Assembly (NCBI GenBank): GCA_019925795.1
Contig: CM034312.1
Coordinates: 75,209,528 to 75,273,527 of the forward strand
DNA length: 64,000 bases
Direction of reading: 5' to 3'
DNA from: Dendrobium chrysotoxum
Lineage: Eukaryota; Streptophyta; Magnoliopsida; Asparagales; Orchidaceae
Shown here: one piece after another, positions 12,001-25,836 of the stretch
How the letters are laid out: each line of letters opens with the position of its first letter
How positions within the stretch are numbered: position 1 is the stretch's first letter
Notes under the pieces: generated by a model
Told to the model about the DNA's origin: nothing
Databases searched by the model: none
What the model saw: the letters and a program-made list of their open reading frames with translations, nothing else
Translations under genes and position numbers: made by a program

Positions 12001-15000
12001 GATATAATCTATAGTTAAATGATATAATGAGTTACTCTTATAATCTTTGCTAAGTCCATTGAGATCTTATAATTATCCAAAAATAAATTCTTACTCAACC
12101 TAGGTTAATGGTAAGGTATGGTTTCTAGCTAGACTAAGCAAAGGTTAAACATCTTGGAATGAATTAAGAATTGAAATTGTGATTAAATTTGATAAGGAGG
12201 AATGCTTTAAACATCTCTAGGAAAATGATGAGGTCGAGGAAAAGGGTATTGACTTAGTTTAAATTTAAATGATTGAGGTTAACAATGAGAAACCCAAACT
12301 CATCTTGAAGAGTAATTTAAATTAATTACCCAAGCATTAAATGTATATATTTCTAAAGCCAATGAAGGTCTTATTATTACATTTTTTTTATCAATATACC
12401 ATAGTTATTGGAGAGAAATCAAATGATATTGATTCTTAAGAAAGATTTGAGTTTTGATAACCAGACTCAACCAATGGGCTCAAAACTACAAGCCTTCCAA
12501 TTTGTGGAACTTCATAAAGTATTGATGACTAGACTCCTCTAATAGATTTATGCATGGGAACCTGCCAATGTCTACCATACCACTCAATGTTCTGAACATG
12601 CACATCAAACCAAGCTATTTATATGGTTATTATCTCAATGAATGGAGCTCAAATTTTATATCTTATATGTCCTCAAAAGTTTATTCTAAGCATAGGTTGA
12701 TCCCTATAAAAAAAGAGCCCTGATCATAAAACCCCATATTTATACTCTAGAGATGTACTTGATTGAAGAACATTTTGATTCAAGCTCAAATTGAAAGATT
12801 GATTATTTCACTTTACACTCACTTGCTGGCAATAAGTGGCCATGGAAAGCAGTAGCTCAGGGTATGTTCTAAACTTTAAAGTGGTGGAAAAGGCAAGTTC
12901 TTGAACCCTATACTCTTACCTATTGAGATTATGCTAGAGATTTTAAAATAAACTTACTTTCATCATAGCTCAAAAAGATGCTCATTAATATCTTAATCAA
13001 TATATGATCTTGGCCTACCTTTAATATACTTTTAAACTAAAAGGGACTTCTACCTAAAAAGGGCATGGGAAACCCGATCGTACCTTCTCAAATCCATGGA
13101 CCTTTGGGTGAGCATAGAGAATCAACTTGAACTTAATCCTTAGATTAGATGAGTAGCTGTTCCTTTTACTTATTCTTTAGGTTGTTCACTCAAACTTAAA
13201 ATGATAAGTCTAACCTTTAGAAATTCTATGATGATAGCCAAACAAACCCAAAAAATAATAGAAAGATACTTTCATCATAAATAAGTCTCAATCAAACCAA
13301 AGTACCCCTTTTGTTGGGGATGAAATCCTCAATGTGAAAGGTTACTCTTAAACCAATGTGTTTATTTTTTCTATGCCAAAGGGGAAGAGAGGGATAAGGA
13401 TGAGCTTCATCTCCAATAATACATGGTGTAATTTTTTTTTGGGCCACAATATGAGATTTAAAACCTAAAACAATTATACTCAAACTCATAAACTAAGTTA
13501 ACCAACCCATTTTTTGATGTTAAGTTAGGCTATAAGGCAAAGGGTGAACCACCATATCCAAGTTCTTCACAAAATAGGTTCAAAAAGAGTTGATTAAAAC
13601 TCAAAGGATGATAGTTGATGAAAATATCATTAAAAAAGGCTTTAATTCAATTTAAAGATATTAAACCAAATGACACCCAATTGGATGTGAAGTTGATGTT
13701 GTAAGTGTTGAACAACCTCAAATATAAGTGATGACTCTATATTTTTAGACTTATGATTCATCATAGTTCACTCTTTTTTAGGTATAAATGTACACATATA
13801 TCAAAGAAAACCAAATTGCATCCAAATCTCATTTCCAAGCACATACACAAGTTAAAAATACTAAGGTGAGATAAATCTCAATCTCAAGTCCAAGAGCGAA
13901 CACGAAGAATTCTCAAAGGCTTCAAAGAAACTAGAAGTTTCCTAGTTACATACTTAATATCATGTAAAAAATAGAGGAAAAGGGTTGCAAAATGCATCAA
14001 AGAGACGTATTATTTCTTAACTTTACTTTCAAGAGCATGCGTAGAGTCTAGAAATGTGATTTAAAATAAGATATTTTTAAATTACATTCAAGTGTGTATA
14101 TAAAGCATGTGATATATCTTACCATAAGGAGTAAGAAAACTAAAAAATTTCCTAGTCATGTGTCCAAGAGCATACATAGAGCCTAATGCTTTTTTTCTTC
14201 CTATGAATAAGAGCATATAAGGAACCGGAAAGGGTGATCTCACTATAAAGAGTGGGATCTCAAAGAATATCAACTCAAGATCAAGCTTATAAGATTTCAA
14301 CAATAATTGATATCACAGAAACTTTGATTAAATTTGATTAACACAAAAGAGCTTTTGTAATTTGGACCTAATCATGAGACTAAATCAAAAAATTGAACTA
14401 GATAGTGAATGGGCTTAAAATTAAAATCAAATTTGGTATCTATTATTGAGGTTTATTGTGAGAATCCATTCTCAAGATAAGCATTATATTTTTTCTGGGA
14501 TATTAATTATCAAGGTGAAAACTTAAACCCATTGAACATAATATAATTAGATTCTCAAAGAATCCTTACAAAAGAATTACAAATTAATCAAAATATTTCA
14601 TTGAGGGGATAAATGGAATTAACTTCTCGAGGATATCCAAATAAGGAAATTTGTTAAAAAGATACTATCTATGATTGGACAAACTTAATCATATCAAAGA
14701 TATTTATCCACTAAATAAATAAATAAAATTAGCTTAATAGAAAATTTATTAAAAGAGCTTCAAGATTGGTGACTTGATAAATCAAGCTTATCTATAATCA
14801 CCTCAATAAATTGGAATAAGCTTCTTAAAGATCTCCAAAGAGGGAAATTAGTTGAAAAGATAAAATTAATGATTAGACAAACCAAATTGTATCAAAGAGG
14901 GCTATGCATAATTCTATGAGAGGGTAAATATAATTCTTAATGATTTTTAAGAGAATATTTATTAAAATATCTTCAAGGTTGTTGATTGGATAAATTGAAT

Positions 15001-15499
15001 TTATCTATAATCACCTCAAGCTAAGTCATCTATGCATGTAAGATGGAGTTAGCTTCTTAAGTGATCTCAAAGGAAAGATTTATGCAAGGTTTCAAATTTA
15101 TTATTGGGCAAACTAAGTTTATCCATAGTCTTATTCAAGGAAATGCTAAATATGCTTAGGATATGAGCTATAAACTTTAATAATTCTATGGGAGGGTAGA
15201 TTATTATTAAAATTGATCCCATCAAGGGAATAAAAAGAACTAGCTTTTGAAACATTATTAAGAAGAAAATCTTCTAAGAACTTCAAGAATGCGATAAGAC
15301 AAAATGAGTTTGTACATAATTATGATTTTTTTAAAGATTTTTGAAAATCTACCAAAAAAGTATATGTGTATCAAATGTGATTCCGTTGATGAGATAGACA
15401 AAACGAGATTCATAAAGATCACCTCTAAAATAAATCACTGAAAATATTCAAAATATACAACAAAACAAATCAAATTTATACATAGCATATTTTTGCAAG

Positions 15500-16560
15500 G
15501 TTACCTTTGCTAGGGAAAATGGTAAAATTTAGCCTTGATTAGTCATCATGTACAATAGGAGATTAACTTTAAAAATCAAATTGGTCTTATCAAATGATAT
15601 ACAATGTCTCAATTTCTAGATTGAAAAGATAACTACTAATAGTTCTTGATAGGAGAGTATTTCATTTTAGTAGGCATAAACCTATGATTGAGAGAATACA
15701 GGGCTTTTTATTTTCTAGCAAAGCCCCTACAAAGTCACTGAAGGTTGTTATATAGAAGATCAAAAGCTTTCTCGATATTGGCAATGTTAATATTTGAGGA
15801 TTTAATAAATATTCCTCAATGTCATTAAATGCATCTTGGTACGATTTGTCCCAATCAAAATTATATATTTTCCTTTGCTAATGCTACAAATGATTGACAT
15901 CTATCAAAGTTGTTGAAGGTAAAATGCCTCAAAAAGCTAAGTATCCCCTAACTAGCTTTAATTTTAATAGAGTTAATTTGAATATCTCTATGAAGAATAA
16001 ACCCCAAGAACATTCTTGAAGAGACTCCAAAAATACTTTCAACCAATACTTTTAATATAGTAAATTATAATTTTTAAATCTAATACATAATCATCAATAA
16101 GATTATTTTTTATAATGATGGCATCTAAGTATCATTTGATCTCATAATATAAGATATCATAAAAAATTTTGGTCGTTGTCCATTGATATGTGGTTCCAAT
16201 ATTCTTTAATCCAAAAAGCATAACCATATAACATTAAATGCCTATTAGGATTCTAAACATTATGAATCATTCATCTTTAGAAACCATTTTAATTCTTTTT
16301 AGCCATATAAGTTGTCCATGAAAGAGAACATTTAATTAATATATGCTTTATGAACCATCAATTTGGGATTGGCATAGGGAACTCACCTTTTGTGCATACC
16401 TTATTCAAGTCCTTGAATTTGATATAAACTTGAATCTTTCCAAGTTTCTTACAAATAGGAATGATATTGGTAAGAAGGTAGGATATAACTCCTTACAAAT
16501 GAATTCACATTAATCAAGTTCTTAATCTGTTAAATTACCAATTTTTCAATGTCAGGTGCA
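15500..16560 (-). pseudogene. Gypsy reverse transcriptase remnant
   Basis: Minus-strand translation of 16440-16380 gives VYIKFKDLNKVCTKGEFPMP, the plant gypsy RT block usually ending DLNKACPKDEFPLP. Further on (about 16240-16100) comes FWIKEYWNHISMDN with shifted frames, the FGLKNAGATYQ region, and then a YLDA in place of the catalytic YxDD. At about 15950-15780 a segment resembles the connection region that follows RT. Many stops and frameshifts interrupt it, so the insertion is old. Confidence 0.65.
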
Positions 16561-17689
16561 TCCTCCTAGGCGCTTGCTTAATTGTAACAATCTCAAGATT
16601 GAATGATAAGTTGGGAGAGATTATCTTATGAACTAAATCCAATGCCTTAGAATAACTTCAAGAAAAATAATCCTAATACTAAGACTTGAACTCTTTGAGC
16701 AATTTATTAATAAATGCAAGATGACAATCACACTATATATCAAGATTCATCTCAATCAATTCATCAAAAATAGATAAAATATATTCTCCTTACTCTAGAG
16801 ATGAATTTGTAATCTTAGGAGTGTCCTCAAAGTCAATGGCATCTTTGGATGAACTAACTTGATAGGCAGAATTGAACTACAACAAGCATGAAATATCCTA
16901 CTTTTAAACTTTAGTTTCCTATAGAAATATTATCCTCAATGTTTATTAATGGATTTAAATTTCATAGCCTCATGTGTAATAATTAAACTATCTTCAAGAT
17001 GGAATATTCTTTTTCATGAATCTAATGACCAAAGGAGATTAAAAATAAGGAACTAATACATCTTTCATTTTATTATTAACATGTTACTCACAACAAGAGT
17101 AACATCAATGCGATCCATAAGACACTATAAAATAAACTATGAACAATTACAATATTTCATAAGAGCTATGTAGATAGACTTCAAAGTAGACACAAATGAT
17201 GTACTAATATTTGAGAGATCACATAATAAATGCACTGAAGTAGGATCAATACTCAAAATCTCATCCAATAGGTCATGTGTACTAAAATAAGAGGCTTAGA
17301 AAACTAGAAGCATCAATGTTTAGAAGAATATCATCTTATAAATCACCTCCATGTTTTGTGCTCCTAAGTTGTGGTGCCTCTTGAGAGAATTCATTTTCAT
17401 CATCAACATGATGAGTCTCCTTCTTAGTATCACTAGAAGAACTATAGTGCAATACAATCTAATTTGAAGAGAGCATAGGAAAGCCATCATTATTGACATC
17501 TAATATTGAAGATGTAGAATCTCATCGCTGTCCTCTAGTAATCATATCAGATCCTCTTTTAGTGGAGACCAAGCATGAAGGCAAAGATTTTTATTTAGTT
17601 AAAAATTTGGTGGAGAAGTAATCCAGTGGATCAACTAGATCTTAAGCATAAAATATTAAGCATCATCATATTTGTCTTTTTCAAAAATG

Positions 17690-18170
17690 AAAAAAGGGTT
17701 GAAGATCACCGAAAATGAAAAACTCCACCGGTGCAAGTTGGAAGGTATCATCATGTACTAATGTAACCATGGAAATCCAAATAAATCACAAAATGATGTA
17801 TTACTATTATTGACATGAAACTTGCCTTCAATTTTAAACTCTTAGAATTATAAAGCTAAGGTAATAGATCCAAGTGTCAGTTGGCTCTTTTTATTGACAT
17901 GTAGCATCAAATAGTTTAAACACAAATTTGTATATTCAAAGATAAAAGCTCAAAGTACGAACAATCACAAAATTAATTAAGAACCTAGGGTCTACTAATA
18001 TGCAGTTCAACATATTATTTTACACATGCGGTAACATAAATAGGTTGATTATGATCTATAGTTTTCAAAAGTAGATGATCAATTACGAAAGTTATATTAA
18101 GGACAACATTGGTAGGTAAATATTCTTTCAATTTCTTATCAATGAAGCAGGCTTGAAAAAAACTTACACT
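17690..18170 (-). pseudogene. Gypsy retropepsin-region remnant
   Basis: Minus-strand reading gives QPIYVTACVK near 18040, a region resembling the start of plant gypsy aspartic protease domains. It continues to FCDLFGFPWLH near 17790, which resembles the LLGRPWIH block that closes the domain. The catalytic DxGS itself is not readable. Position (just upstream of the RT remnant in the element's direction) supports the call. Confidence 0.45.
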
Positions 18171-21089
18171 TAAGGAGTGCTTTAATTAGAATTTCACAAA
18201 TCTTAAGGGATAACAAAATAGCATTGCAAACAATCAATAAAGTGGGAAGCTTTTCAAATGAGCTAGAATATTATAGTCCACCTTAGGGTGTACGATAAAC
18301 ATTTTTTACTTATCATTTTCTTGAATTGGTTTAGTAAGAAGTTCATCAAGATCTTGGGTTATAATATTTTTACCATTTCCTTACACAATGGGATTAGGAG
18401 GTTGGATTTGAAGAGATTTTGCTCTTCTCTTGAACTTATTAAATATGATATAGTAAACCTCATTTTATGTTAGTTGATAATCTTGAATATCAATATCAAG
18501 TTCTTCAACTTCATATGTTTCTTTATAACTTATAAAAGTTGTAGTATTTTTATTTGAATTTGATTTTAAAATTTATTCATTGCTAGAAGACTTACTAACA
18601 TTTAAGTCTAAATAACAAACACTATTAGTAAGGGTAAGACAGTGTTTCCTTCATTATCATTCATATCAGCATTAGAAGTATGTATAATACAAATAGAAGC
18701 AAAAGAAAAGTACTCAAAGATTGAATAATTCATTTCATTATTATTAAAATTTGTAGGAAATATATATATATAATATCATGTACAATATGAACATCAACAC
18801 GAAAGTAAGAAGGTACATATAAGACAATGGATGAAAATCAAGTGTGAATACTTGTATAATTGATGTACATAAACTCAGTGGTACTGTAGAAAGAGTATTT
18901 GATACTTTCATTGGGTAAATTGGGATATATTATACAATTGGAAGTAAATTCAATACATGATTGGATCCCATTAGAACTCCAAATGTAATTAATGAAAAAC
19001 ATGTACTATAGTATATCAAACCTTGAGGTGTCACAAGGAATGAAGATACAAACACAATATTATATGTAATCAAATTTGGAGCTGATAACACAACCATAGT
19101 AATAATTGGGAAATTAGTTGTATTGACCAATAAGGGAGACAAATCACCAACTATATCAACTCATTCATCTTGTAAGATTGGGATAAAGTGAATAAACAAA
19201 GACTTCCCAAATGGCTTCTATAGAAATTGCTCAAGAATGTCATTCTTTCTAGTTTTGTGTTGACATTCAAGAAATTTCTTCGAAATAATAAAATCCTTAA
19301 TAGCATGTCCCAAGTATATTTGAATGGATAATAAGTATGATTGTTAGTTTTGTTGACTTCATCAAACTTCTTCACCGGTGGTAGTTTAATGCCTAACTGT
19401 ATCAGCATCTTAAAAATATTGTTTAATATGCTTTCATAAATTAATATACTTGATTAAACCTTACCTGAAAAGTGAAATGAGACTTTCTGGCTGGAGGTGG
19501 TAGAAGAATAAGCTTAATTGGCTCATAGATATGAATTTCTTCTTACCCTTATTAAAAAAAGTAGAAACAATAGTAGTTTTATTGATCTTCTTGGGCATTA
19601 TAGGCTGAAATACTTTCTTCTTTTACTTCTCATGAGAACTATCCTCATTCAATAGCAATGATGATGCCTTACCTTGAAGGCTAGTTGCTTTAGTAAGCAA
19701 TTTTTCAAATATATGAAAAAAAATGAAAGTTTCAAAAGTATAAAAATAGGAAATGTATTCAGACCAATTGATAGATCTACTATGTTGTTTTCATGTAGTG
19801 GTGACTCACACTTCATAACTAGATTTTACCACCTCAAAATAAAATAAAATAAATATCAAAGAGTGCTTCTACTGGATAGATATTAGATCACGTAAGTTGA
19901 CCTATTTATGATCATTTATAAACCTATTTATAAAGACTTCTTTTAACTCATCAAATATAAAAAATTGTTCTAGAGATTTTCATATCACTCAAATGTGAAT
20001 CAAGATAAAGGTTTAACAATTAGATAAAGTACAAGAGCATCATTAATGTCAAAATTATAATAGTATGCTCTATACTAAGTGTTGGTGAGGGTTGTCAATG
20101 CAATCAAAGGAAGAAGGAGCAAATCTCTTAGGATAGAGAGTTACTTTGTACTTCTCTAAATAAGGTTGTTCCTTATAAATAGTAGACTTTCCTTGATAGC
20201 CTGTCATTATATCCTTAACTTAGATCTCAACCATATAGCAGGTAGGTGCTTTAGTGAGAGGTGTAGCATGAGGTAATGTAGAAGATATAAAAGGAGCTAC
20301 AGCTACAGTTGGGGCTATAGGAGGAACACATGTCTCCATAATAACTGGTACAAATCGTACAACTAGAATAGGCTATAGCAAAACTTTTTTGTACAGGGAC
20401 ATACTGATGTACAAGTTAGGCATCCATCTATATCATCTTTGTAGAAACTCCAGTAAAAACTAGTCAAATAAAAGGTAGAGTAGTCATCTATTTTATCAAA
20501 TTTTCCATTGCAGCAATCATTTGACCAATTTGCTCTAGAAATTTTTTGGATTAAAGCATTTTCTATTTAATGACATTTCAAGGATAAGCACATCTTAGTC
20601 ATCATCAAAACTAGATGGCTCTCCATGATTGTCCTTAGCAGATGCTTCTTGCGAAGAATTTTGAGATAAATCATAAGAAGGTCCACTTCAATAACAACCT
20701 CCTTTTCCCCATCTCTTAGTCATCATAATATCTACAATGGAGTTTTTAGAATCAATCATGGTATCATCATAAAGATCATCCAAATCTTTGAGATTTTCTT
20801 CTAACATATGATTGTGAGTATCATACTTTAGAAGGGAATAATCAATAAAAGATTCATCAACTAATGCCTTACTTGACACATTAGATGGAGAAGACATTGG
20901 TTCAATAATAGTGTGGGAATAGTCTTATGGAGACTAATAAGAGAATTTTGAATAAAACTCTCAGGACATTTGATAAAAGAGTCCTTCCCAACCCACTTCA
21001 AACTAGTAGATGAGGTAAGAGTGGGAACAATCACAAGTGTCTTATGAGAAGTGTTTTTTTGGCACTCACCTGCACTTGGAACGATCCCT

Positions 21090-21625
21090 ATTGTATTGTA
21101 CGATCCCAATCATACTATATGATTCTGATCATACTATATGATCAGTTGTTTTTAAAAAAAAAGTCTTTAATTGAATTAATCAAATAAAAATATAGCATAA
21201 CTAATCATACTGTATGATGTTTAATCGTACAGGATGATCTATTATTTTGATAAATACTTGCTCTTAAATCTAAGTTTCCAAATTTAGGAAAATTTAAATT
21301 TTAAAATTTCATCTAATCGTGTTGTACGAACACATTCGTTTTGCATGATTATTAATTGATGTTGCCTAATTTAGATCGTTGATCAAGCAATCAAATCATG
21401 ATCAAGTCATGATTATCATTCATAATGTATGAACTAAATCGTCCAGTATGATTTAACAGAATATTTGGTGGATGAACTATGATTCATCTAGGATGATCCT
21501 TGATCTGATTCAACCGAGCGTATTGTACAATTTATATCGTACAGTTTGATTTAACAAAACTTTAAAATGGGTGTTGAACTAATCATACAATATGATCCAT
21601 AGTTCTTATTGTACAATAAAGGTAT
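21090..21625. repeat. Cluster of imperfect 15-bp palindromes
   Basis: At least seven dyads of the form ATCATACNNTATGAT lie in about 530 bases. Clear ones are at about 21109-21123, 21128-21142, 21204-21218, 21223-21237, 21437-21453 and 21580-21596. They lie in the probable leader of the degenerate gypsy element. Their role is unknown. Confidence 0.6.
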
Positions 21626-22495
21626 TAAAAATTAAAATTTAGGGTTTCATTTAAATAACCCAATTTGATTCTTTTTATAATAAGTGTGTATGAGGCGAGT
21701 AATCAGAATTGTTTTCCCCTGAGAAAGTCCTTTGGAGAGGGGGAGAGGTTTCTCCTTGCTTGAGAGAGTTTGTACAACCACTTGGGAGTTGAGGAGTCGA
21801 GGGTTTTGTAAGGGAGTTCACATTGTTGTTCTTATCAGCTTGCACCTTAATCCTCCAAGTTGTAATTTTGGAGCTCTTGGAGAGGAGCTCTAAGGAAGAA
21901 TTCATTGGGTGAAATACTTGTGACTAGCCAAGGAGGCTCGGGGAGTGACATCATTCCCATTGCGAGGAGAAGAATGAGGGAGCAGAATCTTTCTCATTGC
22001 GAGGAGTAGAATGAGGGAGTGGCATACCCGCCATTGCGAGAAGCAGAAAGTGGGTATTTAGGGTTTCGAGAGGAAGAGCTTATAAAGGTCGTTCTCCACC
22101 TTGGAATGGAGAAGAGCTTCTTCGCTTTGATGAGGAGAAAATGAGAATTTGCTGGTAAAATATTCAAAGAGGGGGATCTTTGGGAAGTGGATGTAGGTCA
22201 AGTTTGATTGAACCACTATAAAATCCCAATTTGCATGTTCTTTTACTTTTCTGCACTTTATTCCTTGCAAATTTTATTATCTAAGGATTTGTGTTTTTAA
22301 ATAATTATGATTGCATTCAAGAAATATTTTTAAAATAAATTTTTATATTAATTAAAATATTTATTTTGAATTACTTTCAAATTAATCTTAAGTAATTTTA
22401 TTGCCTAAAAAAACAAAAAATTTTAGTTTAAACACGCTTTAAAGTTACATTTTATATTTTCAAAATCACTTTTCATTGCACGTTATATTGTTCCT

Positions 22496-22545
22496 TTTAA
22501 CCCCCCCCCCCCCCCAACAGTGGGGCCCCCGCACGTGACCCTTGA
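22496..22545 (-). other. C-run and primer-binding-site-like sequence
   Basis: A run of C from about 22501 to 22515 is followed by aacagtggggcccccgcac. On the minus strand this reads gggggccccactgttgggg. It resembles the primer site and leader start of plant gypsy elements. The homopolymer length may not be exact. Confidence 0.35.
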
Positions 22546-25310
22546 TTTTGCCATGACACTTTTAAAGTCCACCACTATTAGATAAGTCAACAGTCACTAC
22601 ATCAACTATAAAAGGTACAAGTTAAATAGTTATAGATTCAATAACATGAATAGCACTCTAAGGTACATGTATAACAAAAGCTAACTATTTGGTGGACCCT
22701 ATGTTTGTACAAATCTCATGCCATATTGCTTGTCTAGAAGAGAGGGTAATAAGTGAAATCCTATAGAACTTGGCAACTAGTGGAAGCAAATTATAAAATC
22801 AAATGTTGGCCAACTATTGACCCTTTACTAGAAATGGCTGAGATCACTTACTGAATCTTTCTCATAGGAGCATGTTAAGTCTTCTCAATAATACGAATAA
22901 CATGATGTGTGAAATACATAACATCCCTAACTAGTGAAGGAGAACTCCATATTATCTCAATTGGCTTTTACATCCATAAAATTTATCAAAATATTGAACT
23001 TGTTTGGAGTAATAGGAATGTCATAAATAAGAGACATAGACTACTGATATTGATGCTACTAATATTATGCATGTAGTTGTTTGTTTCTGGTATGTCTGGT
23101 TCTCCAGTGAATTTATGGGGTAAGAAAATTCTCATACTATCTAGAAACATGTACAAAATGAGTGTCTGATTGATGAAATGTGCCCATGATGTGGTTAGAG
23201 AATCATCAAAATGGGTTTAAAAGGGACCACCTACAAATCTGAGGATAGTCAAATAAACATGAAAACACAAATGTGAGGCCATATAATTTAATAAAGATGG
23301 AAGAACTAATAGGTTGAAGAACATTGGTTGCTGGCCTCTCGATGATAGAGGTTATCATCATCAACAGGAATTATAGTACTAACTAAAATTGGAGCAGGTT
23401 TACGAGCACCACTGTATGCTCTACTCCCCTTCCTTTAGAGAGGGGATAAATCAAGCTTTGTAGGTGTATGATCACTTACAGTAACCCTTTTATGATGGTA
23501 TTGATCCTTAAAACTATATGTGCCTATCTCAACATGAAAAGTAACCTGAGGCAAAGTTTTACCCAAGCAAAAGATTTGATTGTAACATTCTTGTATGTTA
23601 TATACAAACAAAATCATCACCAATCATGAGTTGTAGAAAGAGAAAAAAATCATATTTAAAAGAGTAACACTCAAATGTGTAAAAAAAATGAGGCATCAAT
23701 TTACCCACACATGGCTATGAGAATTGAAATGCCTTGGAGAGAAGGATTGGAAGTTATAAAGTACTTATGTCAACCCATATAAAACACTTAGGAGAAATCA
23801 TATTATCTAAATCAAGAAGAGAATTTGGGTTGATCATTCTCCTAAAAGGTATCTGCTCCTTGAGATTAATTATACTTCAAAACACCTCCAAGAGAAACAA
23901 TTGATGATTGAAATATGCTTGTATCATGATTTATTTGGGTTAACATCAAAGATAGACAATAATTCAAAGGCTATTATCTTACTAGAAAATTTATACTTTG
24001 AAATGAGTTGGTCTGCAAGAGAGAGAATAAATCGCTATAACCAAATGAGATAACTATTTCTCCGCATAAAAAACCTGAGCAATAAAAATCTTTGAATCAT
24101 CAAGAAGTCAAAAGAAATATGAAAGGGCTCAAGGGGTAGACAAGTTGTAAGTTCAAGATAAGGCAAATATAATATATTTAAAAACTTCATGAGTTCATCA
24201 TCTCATGTTATCAAATTTAAAGTCACGTAGTTGTGAAGGTAGTCAACTCAATCTAGTCATAAGACACTCTATCAACAACTATGAATTACATCATCTAGAG
24301 TTGGCCTCAGAATCTCAAATTGAGAAAAAAAAAATCATCATTTTTAGATAGTTGAATTCTAAGAGGTGGATTGAAATGATATAGGAGTTATAATCCTTAG
24401 TGGTATGAAGAAGACCAACAAAATAGAGGGGAATGAGATAAGTCCAATCATACAGAAATAAAGCTACTATGTCAAATTTACACTTCTATCTTCTAGAGTT
24501 GTGGTCCACATAAATACAATACAAACTCTTAAATCAATAGAAAAATAAAATTGGCAATAGAATAAAAAGTTAGGGGATCCTTCAGCTCCTAGTGCTTGCC
24601 ACTTAAGTTAAGTTGGGTATGCTTTGTTCTGGCTTGTCTGGGGTAATACTAGATCATCTTGAGTACTTCTAGCCCTATTTAATTCTTAGTTCTCCCATGT
24701 CTATATCACTTGAAGAGGAACCTCTGCTTGTACCTTATTGCATGCATTATGCTTTTCTAGACTAAAATAGAGTAGTTTTTTTTTTTTTTCACAAAATAGG
24801 AAGTGTTATAAAAGCAAAAAACACTAAGCAACATATATAAATTCAATAGTGTTAAAATAAATATAAATTTTCTATAAATTTAATAAAGACATTAAAATAT
24901 TTTTTAAAAATTTAGCCTTATATATGACCTAAATTAATCCTAATTAAAAAAAATAAATTAAGATAATATAACCTATTTTATTTATATTCAAACATTTATA
25001 TGATATCTGAGTATAATAAGATGTCATCATCAAAAAAATTATCATCTGATAATAATAATCAATCTATCATGACCATAAATCCTCTTTAGGGCTACAGTTT
25101 AAAAAATAAAGGATTCAAGGGGTTAAGTTAAGAGGGCAACTAATAATCACTTCAATAAAAAAAATTTAAAAATCTATGCTCAATAAAGCACAAGTTCATA
25201 ATTGACAGTTTCTCAAATCTTAATATTTTATGTTCTTGCATTATGTAATATCTTTCCTAACAATAAATTTATCAAATTATACCTCTTGTTTAAACTATAA
25301 ATTTATCAAA
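22546..25310. other. Degenerate repeat DNA without a supported gene
   Basis: The minus strand contains protein-like stretches broken by stops. One is GKTLPQVTFHVEIGTYSFKD at about 23560-23500, followed by TPTKLDLSPL. They look like an old mobile-element coding region, but I cannot name the family. Bases 24770-25310 are AT-rich with nothing recognisable. Confidence 0.4.
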
Positions 25311-25319
25311 ATAGCAAAT

Positions 25320-25735
25320 GAGAAAACCTGCAATACTCTATGGCGCAAAATGTTGGCCGTTAAAAGAGAAGCATAAGACGAAGACGCTCAAGTGGATGAG
25401 TAGCTTCACTCTTAGAGACAGAATGTGAAGAAAGTATATACGTGAAAAGGTTGGAGCAACTTTAGTAGCAGATAAGATTAGAGAGAGTGGCCTTAAATAG
25501 TTTGGTCACATAAAATGTCGGCCTTTCAATGATCCGGTTAGAAGAGTAGATGCATTAGATTTAGCCTATATTATAAAAGGTAGAGGTAGATCTAAAAAGA
25601 CTTGGTTAGAAAATATTAGAAATAATCTTTTTTATTAAATTTACATGAGAATTTGACTCTTAAGAGGACAAAATGGAGAAATAGAATTCATGTAGCCGAC
25701 CCCGTAGTGATTTGTTGTAGCAAATGTGAAGTTTC
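25320..25735 (+). mobile_element. RTE-type LINE 3' fragment
   Basis: Plus-strand reading gives PAILYGAKCWPLKEKHKTKT, then WMSSFTLRDRM, REKVGA, FGHIKCRPFNDPVRRVDALD and RGRSKKTWLE. This is the C-terminal part of the RTE reverse transcriptase also present at 42020-42470. It ends with attcatgtagccgacccc and a short gttgtag remnant of the TTG tail. It lies about 100 bases downstream of the SDR gene's poly(A) signal. Confidence 0.8.
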
Positions 25736-25830
25736 AGAATACTAGTATGAGAGGCACTGAAAGAACTTGAAAATAAAATTAACTTCATATGACCACAAAG
25801 AAGCTCAAATTAAAAGCTCATCAGCAATTA

Positions 25831-25836
25831 TTTATT
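25831..25836 (-). terminator. Candidate poly(A) signal of the SDR gene
   Basis: AATAAA on the minus strand, 84 bases after the stop codon at 25920-25922, within gatcaataaataattg. The position fits a plant 3' untranslated region. Confidence 0.55.

Larger units (their letters stand above)
12000..22545 (-). mobile_element. Very degenerate Ty3/gypsy LTR retrotransposon
   Basis: The order on the minus strand, reading from high to low coordinates, is that of a gypsy element. It has a G-rich primer-site-like sequence at 22500-22545, a leader at about 21000-22500, gag-like sequence at about 18900-20900, protease-like sequence at 17700-18170 and reverse transcriptase at 15500-16560. Stops are dense throughout. 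I could not identify RNase H or integrase with confidence between 12 and 15.5 kb, nor a matching pair of LTRs, so the outer limits are approximate. Confidence 0.5.

Noticed and set aside
21090..21625. CRISPR-like array
   Set aside because: The repeated words are short palindromes with irregular spacing and no constant-length spacers, in a plant-type sequence.
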